From Unio delphinus (lineage: Eukaryota > Mollusca > Bivalvia > Unionida > Unionidae): a stretch of 64,000 bases of DNA. The notes under the pieces are model-generated. The model was given only the letters and a program-made list of their open reading frames with translations, did not search any database and was not told the origin of the DNA. How positions within the stretch are numbered: position 1 is the first letter of the stretch; each line of letters starts with the position of its first letter. Below are positions 8,702 through 19,009 of the stretch, one piece after another. Location of the stretch: contig JAQISU010000108.1 of assembly GCA_029339505.1 (NCBI GenBank), positions 20,407,501-20,471,500 on the forward strand, written 5' to 3'. The position numbers were made by a program, and so were the translations under genes.

Positions 8702-10875
8702 ATGAAGGAGTTCGAGAGATTATCGAAAATTACGCCTTGGAAAAATGCTAAATTCAATCCCGATAGAATCTCTGATAAGCCAAAGAACCTAATAAGTGAT
8801 AGAACCATGATAAGTAAAATCCGTGATTGTTTTAATGAATTCAAGCGTGATGGAGCATCTAACTGTTGGTCAACATTTCGAATTGATGGTAGTGTTGATG
8901 CTACCATGAATGATAAAAACGCAGCAATGATAATTTCACATCTTACGCGGAAAACGTATTTTTTACAATAAAATTCATGATCCTTTAAGACACTGGAGAT
9001 TGGATTATCAGGGATAAATATGAACCCATCTTGAAGGATAAAAAAACTGCCACTGTGAGTCAAGATTCCAAACCAGGAATTCTGACTGGAATTGACAAAC
9101 CGTATTACGAGATATCTTATCCTGTAACAGCAGTTGTTTATGGAATATATCCGTTAAATGATAAACCGAGTATTGAAAAACTAAAACCCATGAAACTTAC
9201 TTTGCTGACTTCGTCAAGAATCAATTGTGTAGCAGAACGAATATTAGAACACTTCACAAATGCGTTGCGTGGAAACAAATTAACTGATCTAAGACGAAAA
9301 AAAAAACCGAGTGGGGACTAACAGTGAAACAGCGTGGGGCAACAATTCAAAATGTGGCAGCGTTAGAACGAATACTAAAATTCCCAATATCAGTAATGAC
9401 AATAACAGGCGAGATATTATATGAACCGAAATATAAATCGAGAGGAGCTCCAATTAAAATTATTGATCATAACGAACACGCATGGACATCTGCAGTAACA
9501 ATATTTCCGCGGGAATGAACCATAAAATATATACCCGAGGAATTTTCTCCATAATTGTCTGAAAAAATTATTTGATTTTATTCAGCAGTTGAGTAAAAAC
9601 GATCCCGTGTCAGTGTGGTTACTTCACAGCGCTGGGAACCCCGAGAGTGGATTCGATCAGTTTGTAAGACCCAATGGAGAATTATACCGCATTGAAGCCC
9701 TCCATGACGCGATGAAAAAACTAGCTAATAGTTTCTCGAAGAGTTTTGACGACGAACAATTACTAACAAACTGTTTTACAATTCCGTCATTTGCAGCTCA
9801 TTTTGCGAGAAAGAGAAATACATGGAAACCAACGAGAGGTGAGTTTCTCACAGACATCAAATCAAGTTGTATAGAATACAACCACGGTGGATTATGGAAT
9901 ACAAAATACGACCGTGAAAGTATTATTTCAGTTGATATAGTAGCGTGTTATCCGGCGAGTTTTCTCGGGTATGGAAAATGCGCTGAATACTTTAAACGAT
10001 TTAGACATCAACACACGAGTTGGTCCGTGTTGCGATTAATGGACCACTTCTTGATTTTGATTTAACCGGATTCGCTCGTGTGGTATCATTTGAATTGGCT
10101 ACAGGACTTCATCCGTGCTGTTATGTTTGGCTTGGTAGACATATATCTGAAAAACACTGGATGCCAATAGTACTGTTACGGTATATGATTGATTGTAGAA
10201 TGTTAAAATCGCTAATTGTCAGTGAAGCGATTATATCCTATCGAGTTAAGACTGAGGTCTGGTTACCACAACCTGATAGTCTAGATAGTATAATCAGCGA
10301 ACAACGAAAACAATTTCCCGATCCTGAGGAAGAAAATATCGTGAAATGGTCCAAACAGTTATTTGAAGTTAAAAATAAAGACGCAAAGGATCTCGGTAGA
10401 AGAATAATTGGTAAATTTACTCAAGGTGGAAAATACGACAATAAGCGATACTCTTCATGGTTGATTATAGATAGCGTCGAATACGATTTTATAATCGCGG
10501 ATATTACATCTAAGGGTATATATGTCGATCGTAAAGACGCTTTCTTGTCCAATGGAACCAAATTTGGTACAATTGTTGCTTACGCAGACGGAGAAAATCT
10601 TCAGTATACACATTTGAGGGCGTCTATGCTAGCTTATGCTTCTATCAATTTATTTTCGATGATAAATAGATTTCCTGACACCGCAGTTAGAGTAGCCACT
10701 GATTCATTTTATATAGACTCGAAACACAGCGAAGCAGTGGCTGAATTCACTAATTCTGATGAGAGTTGGGGATCATGGAGAATTAGGCGGGAAATACCTT
10801 GTGACTATTCCAAATCAGCAGATGTTACGATTCAAGATAAATATTTGAAAAATGATCAGATGTCAAAACTATCTA
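8702..10875 (+). pseudogene. Family-B DNA polymerase module, multiple frameshifts
   Basis: The ATG at 8702 opens a path that changes frame near 8965, 8995, 9300 (A-rich run), 9515-9589 and about 10010. Each segment carries protein-like sequence and the joins lie at short overlaps. Motif A is SVDIVACYPASF (9931-9960), with its Asp followed by the Tyr-Pro-x-Ser-type signature. A motif-B-like segment, KDLGRRIIGKFTQGG, spans 10386-10430. Motif C is VATDSFYID (10692-10718). These are the polymerase palm motifs of protein-primed and viral B-family enzymes. I could not identify a convincing 3'-5' exonuclease domain in the N-terminal 400 codons. The path runs without a visible end into the helicase module. 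The relic at 45796-46440 matches the N-terminal part. Confidence 0.85.
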
Positions 10876-11950
10876 ATGCACCGCAGATATCTGATTCAAT
10901 ATGTAGATATAAAACCAGCTACCTAAACGGCTGTGGCGGATCAGGAAAGACGACTCGTGCGATTGAATTATTTCGTGGGAAAAATCCTATGGATGTTCAC
11001 ACATCAAACATGATTGTTCTAACACCGACCCACAGACTTCCCAGAGAGATGAAACAACGAGGAGTAAATGCCTGTACTTATCATAGTTTCTTTCGATGGA
11101 AAGGTGATGAATGGACTCCTGAACGAATGGGTGAGAAAGTTATTCCTAAAGTCATTATTTGGGATGAGATATGCACGGTGTCATTAGATGTATTACAAAA
11201 ATTTCTCGATTGGTTATTGCACGCGAACACAAAAGTAATAATGTGCGGCGATCATGGTCAACCACCACCATGATTGACTAAAGAATTTTGTAGACTATTA
11301 AGAAGAAATTAATACTGATCATAGAGCACTTGATGAACAATTACGCGCGTTCGAACAACTAATCAGATTACAACCTGATAGAATCCAATGTGAGAGAGCG
11401 CGTGAAATAATTTCAGAAAGACCATTAAAAGATTTCTGGGAAGTATGGAGAGCAAACGATTTGATAGTAGCGAGTAGAAAAATAGTCAGAGACACACTTC
11501 AGATGAAGTTATTTGAATTACATAAAGAAACATTCGCAACACTTCCAGTACCATTGTGTTATAGGCCTTCGGATGCACAAAAACAGAATATTGAAGTTGA
11601 TATTCCAGGACAGAGTGAAATGCAGAATTTAGTGCTAAATGATATCGTGCTGGTTGATATTAGCGTCGTCGAAGATACCTTGATCGATGATAAATCCCCA
11701 TGGAAGCTAGGTTACGCAGCGACGATACATTCTTCACAGGGATCGACTATATCCGATACAATTGTTTGGATGGTGGATAATCACATCGAGTGGTCAAATT
11801 TAGTTTATCTCGCAGTATCCAGAGTACGAAGAATAAATTAACTTCGAAGAGTTGTTCTAGACTATAACGACACTACAATAAGTGATATTGTTGATAATGA
11901 TATAATCAAAATAAAACTTTCTGGTTATAAACAACAAGACCAAAAAATAA
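10876..11950 (+). pseudogene. SF1 helicase module joined to the polymerase
   Basis: The module follows motif C of the polymerase in the same open frame. The Walker A motif is GCGGSGKTT (10929-10955), the Walker B motif is VIIWDEI (11151-11171) and motif III is GDHGQPPP (11247-11270). The frame then meets a TGA at 11271-11273, shifts near 11310, and continues through motifs V/VI: GYAATIHSSQGST (about 11710-11750) and LAVSRVRR (11812-11835). A TAA at 11839-11841 interrupts it before the HNH part. The motif set is typical of Pif1/RecD/Dda-type SF1 helicases with a UvrD_C_2-like end. Polintons usually have no helicase, and PLVs or virophages usually carry SF3 helicases, so this combination is unusual. 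Confidence 0.85.
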
Positions 11951-11951
11951 T

Positions 11952-12164
11952 AGAGAATTTGATACTGATGATGAATTAATAATTACGCTGAAGCAACAAC
12001 AGAATAATCACTGCGCGAGTTGTAATTGTATAATGCGTTGGTGTTGGTCGGATAAAGATACTCGACAATTTACCGTAGACAGAAAAGATAGCAGCGTAGG
12101 TCATACCAGGGATAATGTGATGCTGACTTGTCTTGAATGCAACAGACAAAGAGGTGTTAGTTAA
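11952..12164 (+). pseudogene. HNH endonuclease-like C-terminal module
   Basis: After one frameshift near 11945 the helicase path continues into a 70-codon open stretch ending at a TAA at 12162-12164. It has CASCNC, then FTVDRKDSSVGHTRDNV, then LTCLECNRQRG. Two CxxC pairs with the DR.D...GH...N core fit a zinc-stabilised HNH nuclease of the GH-t-x-x-N type. It is convergent with the integrase gene, and the two ends overlap by 8 bases. That tight spacing suggests the HNH end is the true C-terminus of the long polymerase-helicase reading path rather than a separate gene. No start codon context for an independent gene is visible. Confidence 0.72.
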
Positions 12165-13101
12165 GACCACGCGGCGGTAATTGAGTATCCTCGGGTATCA
12201 CTTGTAATTGTTCACGAGTAAATCCTCGCTGAGGAGCGGTCAAATCCAATACATAGATTGCTGGTCTACCCGTAGATCGTGTTATACTAGATATTTTATG
12301 CGCGGTGACACTCCAAATAGGATCAGTAGCCCTTTTGTTACCACCTTCAAGCTCTCCTGGTTCGTATAAATACCTAACAGTGACATTACCGATAATTGGT
12401 TGTTTTGAAAAATCTGTTTGTGGTTGTACTGGTATAGACTTCTTTTTAATCGCGTTGTTAGGTTTCATATGAATTGTTCGAGTAATCTCATTATTTAGCG
12501 CGGTAATCATAGCTGGTAATCTCTTAACCCATTCACGAGATCGTTTATCCTGAATAAATTCCTTAGCATATTGATATCCAAATAACCGCTCAGCAAATGT
12601 ACGATTAAATCGTTCAACAATTGCCTGATCGCGATGTAGTGCAGTATGTCCTCGTCAGATGGTGACATTATGATGCATCATTGTTGATAGAACCGCACCC
12701 TGAAATTCCTTGCCAGGATCAACTTGTAATAGATTTGGCCAGCGCAGAAGACCCCTTCGATAAATCCTTTCAAATGCAGAAGCCACTTCAGTCGATGATT
12801 TTGTCTTTAGCGGTTCTGCTTGTTTGTATCGACTCGCAACATCAACTACAGTTAACGCGTATTTGTAACCACCATCGTGTGGCAGAAATAATATATCAGC
12901 TTGATGAACTTCATTAGGAACGGTAACATCAAAATGCGAGTAGTTAATTTGTTTAGGCGGTGGTAGATAAATTTGCCATATCGCCTGTTTGGATAACCAA
13001 TCCGCTGCAATGGTATATTTTGCCTTCCCGGCGCTAGCGAGTTTACCAATTGCTGCTTTACCCCTCCAGTATCCTTTTGGAGAATAATAAATAGATTCCA
13101 T
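12157..13101 (-). pseudogene. DDE-type integrase (F54H12.3-like), one in-frame stop
   Basis: The frame is open from an ATG at 13101 to a stop at 12157 except for a TGA at 12655-12657, probably a CGA to TGA transition. The N-terminus has YYSPKGYWRG and a WLSKQAIWQIYLP helix. The catalytic core supplies Asp in QADILFL, Asp in VDPGKEF and Glu in AIVERFNRT, a complete DD-E triad. The C-terminus has a beta-rich VRYLYEPGELEGG...PIWS segment like the chromo/SH3-type tail of retroviral-like integrases. This enzyme would insert the linear viral genome into host DNA. A GTG at 13122 opens the frame further, but the ATG at 13101 precedes the conserved part and lies 7 bases beyond the stop of the phospholipase gene, so the two are probably co-transcribed. 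Confidence 0.88.
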
Positions 13102-13108
13102 GTTGTTA

Positions 13109-13631
13109 TTAATTACCGGCACCTAACATCAATTTACCTTTCATTTCCGGTTTTACTAACCATGAAGCTAATTTTTCTTTGACGGATTTATCAGTGATAG
13201 AATTCAACGCGTGAATCAATTTCACATCTGCGATATGTCTGTGTTGCAGATTGCTGCTTTTATAAGCGACATCATGAGCATGACACGCTTTATCAATGGC
13301 GTTTATTGGATATTCACCGGGTTTGGGTTGGTTTTGATCATCGAGTCTGATATCGAGTCTGGTTCCGGGTCCACAATAACTATACCCTGGAAGATGTTTT
13401 TTTCCTGGATACTTCGCCCATGGTGTTCCCGGGAGTTTAGTTAGCTTGGCTGCGATATCACCTCCTCGTTTTTTTTAAATTATCCGCAGATCTCATAGAA
13501 ACAAATCTAAATTTCTTTGTACTGCATTGTACACACTTACCAGAAAGTGCTGATCGGTTATTTTTAGTTGTAATTGTCGTTAAGTCATCTGTACCAGTAC
13601 ACTTCTTACACTTCACACAATATAGATTCAT
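13109..13631 (-). pseudogene. Zinc-ribbon plus parvovirus-type phospholipase A2 protein, one frameshift
   Basis: An ATG at 13631 opens a zinc ribbon with two Cys pairs (CVKCKKC and CVQCS), followed by TKKFRFVS. The frame is lost at a T-rich run (13471-13477, plus strand). In the next frame the sequence continues to a TAA at 13109-13111. That part has YSYCGPGT, the calcium-binding loop, and DKACHAHDVAY, the catalytic His-Asp with flanking Cys. These are the signature motifs of the phospholipase A2 domain of parvoviral VP1 and of many Polinton-like viruses, where it helps particles leave endosomes. The C-terminus ends LMLGAGN. The gene is divergent from the ATPase and precedes the integrase. 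Confidence 0.82.
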
Positions 13632-13661
13632 AATTTATTATAATTAATTATTTATAATAAC
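13632..13661. promoter_or_regulatory. 30-bp near-palindromic divergent spacer
   Basis: Only 30 bases separate the start codons of the phospholipase gene and the packaging ATPase. The spacer is all A/T apart from its edges and is close to palindromic around AATTAATTA. It must serve as a bidirectional promoter if the genes are transcribed separately. Confidence 0.4.
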
Positions 13662-14322
13662 ATGAATGTAATTGATTATTCAGCTACCCGACGACGGGAA
13701 CCTATTAAACAACATGCGATGTTGCCGAATTCAACTAGAATGATTATAATCGGACCATCTGGAAGTGGCAAGACACAATTGTTACTTAATTTACTAACGA
13801 GATGTATGAAATGGGACAAGTTGTATTTGATAGCTCCAAGTCTAGATGATCAACGATGTTACAATGTATTACAAGATTTTAACGACAAAGCAGTACAAGA
13901 ATCCGGCGAGGGTATCATTGAGTTTATAACCGATATCGATGAAGCACCGAGCATTGATGATATTGATGGAGATATTAACAATTTAGTCGTATACGATGAT
14001 ATCATGTTAGACAATCTAAAGAATTCCGCTAGGATATTTTCCAGAGGTAGACATAAAAACTGACGTGATATATGTCACTCAACGATACACACAAATACCA
14101 AAAGTGATCAGAGATAACTTCAATATTCTTGCTGTATTCAACGGAGTTGATACACATACTCTTAGAAATATTTGGCAAACTTGGTGCAGCGGTGATTTGG
14201 ATCCTAATCTCTTTAGAAATTTCTTTAGTCGCGCTCAGTCAATCCCACATGGATTTGTAACAATAAATTTACACGACCCGAGATCAAGATATCGTGTCGG
14301 ACTTCATAAAATGTTCGGTTAA
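13662..14322 (+). pseudogene. A32/FtsK-type genome packaging ATPase, one frameshift
   Basis: The first piece (13662-14063) has the Walker A motif IIIGPSGSGKTQLL near residues 28-41 and the Walker B motif LVVYDDIM near residues 109-116. A one-base shift at about 14060 moves the continuation to the frame starting at 14065. That piece has YVTQRYTQIPKVIRDN, the sensor/arginine-region motif of this ATPase family, and ends GLHKMFG at a TAA at 14320-14322. Total length of about 220 codons is typical. In Polintons and related viruses this enzyme pumps DNA into capsids. It is the last gene before the right end of the element. Confidence 0.87.
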
Positions 14323-14361
14323 AATCGTTTACTGAATCTCGTAAAAAAATTGTTAACCCAT

Positions 14362-14560
14362 AGCAGCAGAGGGGGTGATTTCCAACGAAAATGGCGTCTT
14401 TTTTTTGCCAAATGGACCCCTACAGGGAACCAAATAAACCTTTCTATTATATATTTACTAGGAAGCCTTGGTTTGTCAAATAGACCGTTCTATTAAATAT
14501 ATAATAGAAGGAAGCTTCGTTGACGCCTAAAAAGTTGGTCTGTTCACCCCCTCTGCTGCT
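14362..14560. repeat. 199-bp segment bounded by perfect 17-bp inverted repeats, probable viral terminus
   Basis: 14362-14378 (AGCAGCAGAGGGGGTGA) and 14544-14560 are exact reverse complements, and a weaker match continues inward (CCAAC...GGCGTC). The outer ends read AG...CT, as Polinton termini do. The segment begins 39 bases after the ATPase stop and abuts the middle of a SINE at 14561. It may be the terminal region of the virus or a small foldback element. No target duplication is visible at its two sides. Confidence 0.6.
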
Positions 14561-14735
14561 CGAGTCCAAGATTCGGCTAATGTAGTTAAGTGAGAAAGCT
14601 TACCAGTAGCTTCTCGTTGGTTGGTGGTTCTTTCCGGGGGTTTTCCCGGGTTCTTCTCCACCAATAATACTGGCCGCCATGTATAGCCAATCGTGTGCTG
14701 AAAAATGCCGTTAAACCCTACAAAAACAAAACAAA
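14561..14735 (+). mobile_element. SINE lacking its tRNA-like head
   Basis: The sequence matches the SINE at 22860-23110 from its CGAGTC point onward: AAGATTCGGCTAATGTAG, GGTTCTTTCC, ACTGGCCGCCATG and the GCCGTTAAAC end. The roughly 65-70 bases of tRNA-like head are missing exactly at the border with the 199-bp inverted-repeat segment. The tail is CAAAAACAAAACAAAAC. Confidence 0.8.
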
Positions 14736-15669
14736 ACTGACTGTATAAGCCTGTTCAATAAGGGTTGTTATCTCCCCTGATTTATTACCTCCCTTTGCAT
14801 GCTCTTCTACACATACGGTTCAAATTGCAATCCAATATGTTTAAGCATAAAAAAGAAAGAAGATTGGTTCGTCCTCTCATGAAAATACCGAGGTTATCAT
14901 CCACTCAAGCATATATCCGGTATTCAGTCGTCGCAAACAATTGTTCTCTATTTTTCTCGTTTTCTTGTGTCGTTAATGATTAATCAGTGGAAATTGGTAA
15001 CTAATCTAGAGAATATAGAAGCGATAAACTTCTGTCGAAATAGAGTTTATTTATCACGATTTGATATTTCAAAAGTATTGGTATAACAAATTGCTTGATG
15101 CCAATACTATAAAAGCTATGATATTTTTAATGTAAGTGATAAATGTATGTATAGTATGTACGCTGTATCAATGATATACTACGAGATGTATAACAATTGT
15201 TCATTGAAAGGAAACAAGGCTAGCCCGAGTTTCATTCTAATGAAAATTTTATACAGAAAATACTGTACATATATTTCATTTATATCACATGTTAATACAT
15301 AACCTTTCTCTTTTGAACTGAGTTCAGATTTACTACAGGCTGCTGTGTATTGATCTAGTGAATGAACTCCTCACATCCCCGAGTGTGTCCGCTACAAAAT
15401 GTAGTTCTATGCCTTTTGTGGCTATTTACTATCACGTCTGCTTATTGATAAGTTTATTGTTTTATTTTCAAGTTTGTATTTTTTCAGAGTGATTAAATCA
15501 CTATGATACACACTTATGATTTAAACACGAACGATACTTTTAATAATAAAAGTAGAGCACTTCAAACACTTGGCTAGCTGCGCCATCCAGATGAACGCTA
15601 ACTCAGTAACCTACAGGTTCATGGCAATTGATGTGGAATATAAACTAAGCGAAATTACGAACCAACAAG

Positions 15670-15672
<3 letters not shown>
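14736..15672. other. No gene seen
   Basis: This is AT-rich sequence with many stops in all frames. I see no repeat structure, transposon motif or exon-like pattern. Confidence 0.5.
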
Positions 15673-15745
<73 letters not shown>

Positions 15746-15789
15746 TTGATCATTTTTTCTGCTGTAGTAACAGTACAAGCGATCATAAT

Positions 15790-15838
<49 letters not shown>
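15673..15838. repeat. (TA)n, (CA)n and (TC)n microsatellites
   Basis: A (TA)n tract at about 15673-15730 runs into (CA)n to 15744. A (TC)n tract lies at about 15793-15838. Frames across them are artefacts. Confidence 0.95.
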
Positions 15839-15842
<4 letters not shown>

Positions 15843-16765
15843 TTGGTCGGTTTGACTTAATGTTTACCATTATTCATAACTGCCGAGATATCGTTGGATG
15901 CCACAAACGATGAAAGTGATACGTATCGTTACAACGAACCATATTATTGTAGGTTACTTGGTGTTAATTCTGTTTAAAGGTTTTAATCCAGCACTAATTT
16001 CTTTTCTCTACTCACTCCACATTGCTTCGTAGTTTGTCCGTTATGCATTAGAAGGGAGGATGAACAGAAATCAGAAAGGATTGTGTTGAAAATGTGTACC
16101 ATATCTAATTCATTAAGCAAACGGGGATCATTAATACTTTTTATCGTTATTTTCACATGTCAGTAATGATTAATTCATCATTGATCTAGAATCAGCAGCA
16201 GACGGTCGCTAAAATATTTATATATACGTATTATTGCGCCATGGGCGGATCACAGTTTTATATACGAATATTATTAGTATATCAAATTGCTTTATAGCAA
16301 CACTTTAAATGCAATGTTATTTTTTAATGTATGTGACATAAATATGTTTGATATATAGCACTAAATGTCAGCTGATTTTTTATTTTATTATAAATAGAAG
16401 CCTGAGAAGGGCTGGTACCTGGTGTACCTATACATGGTCATGATATAGTGGTATTCGTGGCGGGTCAAATTGACTCAGCGACTTATTTAGGTTCATGTAT
16501 AGCTTCCAAAGACGATTTCGTTCTGTCCCCGTCGCTATTACCCTTTTTGGGGTGTCAGGCCTGGCATTTAATAAACAAACTGCTCGGCCCGTTCGATTTT
16601 AATTTTTGTAACTTGTGGCTGAATTGTATTTCATTAAACAATTTTTGCGAAACATGTAACTTTTTCTATCGTTAACAAGCCACGGACACGTCGCAATTGC
16701 TACTTAACAGATACATCAACGTATGATATAAATATATATATATATATATTCGTACTTTGAAGTAG
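15839..16765. other. No gene seen
   Basis: This is AT-rich non-coding sequence. A short (TA)n lies at about 16732-16749. A 75-codon frame at 16448-16675 has no recognisable motif and no splice context, so I do not call it. Confidence 0.45.
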
Positions 16766-16766
16766 G

Positions 16767-16799
<33 letters not shown>

Positions 16800-17160
16800 G
16801 TCTCTTGACCTAGTGTGGTCGTCGAGGCACTGTGCTGCTGAACATCTGCTGACCAGTTCCCTCCACTTGTTTCGATCATGTGCCAATGCATGTGTCAGTC
16901 CACGTTTTCTCTGTCTACCTCTCCTTCTGCCACTATGGACGCTGCCCTGCAATACTGTTGTGCATATAATGGTGGCTCTAGTGACATGGCCATACCGTTT
17001 CAGCCTTTTCGTTTTGACGGTGGTGAGGAGGTCATGATATTGGCCTACTTTGTGCTTAATGGTGTTACGCAATTCTTCATTTGTGACGTGGTCCATGAAA
17101 GAGATACCAAGGATGGTTATGTAGCATTTCATTTCAAGTGCACGGATTCTTCGTTGACTT
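16766..17160 (-). mobile_element. 3' end of a non-LTR retrotransposon (reverse-transcriptase C-terminus)
   Basis: A minus-strand frame open from 17132 to 16796 reads ILGISFMDHVTNEELRN, then DLLTTVKTKRLKRYGHV, then GRRRGRQRKR and NKWRELV. This is the characteristic C-terminal end of the endonuclease-reverse transcriptase of RTE/Jockey-like LINEs in invertebrates. The 3' end is a (GAT)n tail (16766-16799 on the minus strand), as expected for 5'-truncated insertions of such elements. About one codon is frameshifted at 17133-17155, where RIRALEMKC continues in the neighbouring frame. The rest of the ORF is absent. Confidence 0.82.
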
Positions 17161-19009
17161 AGTTAGCAGTACAATAATTATCTTGCCTTGAAACTTTTCT
17201 AAGTATAACCCTTAAATAAACAGACTGCGTTTGTTCCTTTGACCTTACTTTTAATCCATGTTTAGATTAAGGAGAATCAAAACAGACTTTGATCCGCATG
17301 CTAAAGACGCTGAGCCAAAGATATACAGTAATGCATTTGTTTGGGAAAGCTGTATCGATTTTTTTATGGCAATATTCAATTATTAATATTACCCAATTTT
17401 CACTTTTAATTGTCCACACACTAAACCTATCTCAATAGATAATGTTATTTATTTATAATTAGCTACCTAGATTGGCTCAGATAGTATTCACAACAGATTT
17501 GGTTTCATAGACTGTATTGCGGGAATGATGGTTGTGCCACGACCCTTAATATGTACGTTGTTCTCTCCTTTTCGTACTATTAGGACGCGGTTAATACATT
17601 TTTAATTCTTCTGGACTAATCGTGATCATATTTTGGTCAATATTTCTATCAGCTGAATGGACACTTGCCCTCTCAATGGAATACGCTTAGTGGACCAAAA
17701 CTAATAGATTTGCTGTAGAAGAAACGAAATGGAAAGGAAATGTGGTGACAACGCCATACGTTTAATTCACACTTAAACAGGAATCAAGTAAAGGGTCCCA
17801 GTCCAGTACTATCAAGGGGAAAACCAAGTGCAAATTATGCACACAAGCCTTCGACCTGGTTGTACTTTATTGAGCGACGAACTTTATTCATAAATATGTT
17901 CCATCCAGCAATGCATTTTCGTTCAGTGAACCAGCGACCGCACAGCGTTTTTTCTTAGACTATACAGACTATATTACCCATGGAAACTGAACAACAAAAA
18001 CCAAGGCCCGTACTACAGATATCATTTTGTCATTAATGGGCAACTCGTTGCAATAGCTTGGTGTGAATAGATGTTCAAGGCATACAAATGTATATAATTA
18101 CAGATTCATTTGATCATTGATCTTCACTCGAATCTCATATCTGAGGTAAGTAGTTAGTAGGTATAAAATAATAGCACTCAAGCTACAAGTTTTTTGTTGA
18201 TGTTGTTTAATATAACACTACCACCCACTCCATCAATGCTATCCTCACACATTTTCCTTCTTTCATTTTCAAACGTTAACTAGCAAGTATGCAGTAACAA
18301 TCTTCTGCTGTAAATGTTTACAATCTATTGTGCGGCATTCTTACAATATTGTATTACAATGTTTCTTTTTGTGTCTCATTATGTGTCAATATTTGCAACA
18401 TTATGCATTCAATAATCATATCTGCCATATCAATAGTATTGGTAATAAGGGGAAAGCATTCTCATGCATGTTGCTCAACCCTAGATATCTTGTCCCATTT
18501 TATGTACCTTCACACGATAACTTCTACAAGCAATAGCTGTTTACAGCAACACGTTAAAACCCAAATGACGCCATTAATCAGAATTTCCACCATTTTTTCA
18601 ATCTAACTAAAGTTTGGAAGAAAGGGAATGATTTGTTCAAAAAGCTATCTGACAAATTTTTCTTTGAAATAATCATGATTTTAAGTTTGAACGGACGTTC
18701 AAATGTTTAAAATTAAGAGGTAACATCCTTTAATACAGTCAAGGATATCGCTTGTAATTCTGATCTTTTAAGGGAGTACTTAAAATTAGTGATGTGGTAA
18801 GTTCGACAAATTCCGTTAGTGACCTATCTAAGAACAACAACATTCGCAAATGGCACACAAATTTATTCGCGAGGGAATGAAGAGAAACAATGTATTAGCA
18901 ACATGTACATAATCAACGAAGGCAACACAGCTTTTTTGCCCTTCTTCACAAATATTACACCTGCCATCTTATGGCACACAAAAAAAAGTTCGTTATTACA
19001 GCCATGTGA
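17161..19009. other. No gene seen
   Basis: This is AT-rich intergenic or intronic sequence. Short frames at 18328-18606 and 18819-19019 lack motifs and splice context. No repeats of note. Confidence 0.45.

Larger units (their letters stand above)
1..14560. mobile_element. Decayed Polinton-like (adintovirus-like) endogenous virus, left end outside window
   Basis: The block combines the hallmark genes of Polinton/Maverick-type viruses: a DDE integrase, family-B DNA polymerase, A32/FtsK-type packaging ATPase, adenain-like protease, major capsid protein, minor capsid proteins and a parvovirus-type phospholipase A2. Virion genes fill 1-5973 on the minus strand. The replication, integration and packaging genes fill 8323-14322. 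A repeat-rich non-coding centre separates the two blocks. Nearly every gene carries at least one frameshift or stop, so the copy cannot be functional. The capsid and integrase proteins resemble the group often annotated in invertebrates as F54H12.2-like and F54H12.3-like (family knowledge, from memory). The right end is probably near 14560. Exact lineage placement would need phylogenetics. Confidence 0.9.

Noticed and set aside
12681..12917. Plus-strand 78-codon frame
   Set aside because: Antisense of the integrase core, which carries the full catalytic triad.
13211..13444. Plus-strand 77-codon hydrophobic frame
   Set aside because: Antisense of the phospholipase A2 domain; the minus strand has the catalytic motifs.
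14362..14560. Simple MITE inserted next to the virus
   Set aside because: Not excluded, but no target duplication flanks it and its outer border coincides with a SINE break, so a viral terminus fits better.
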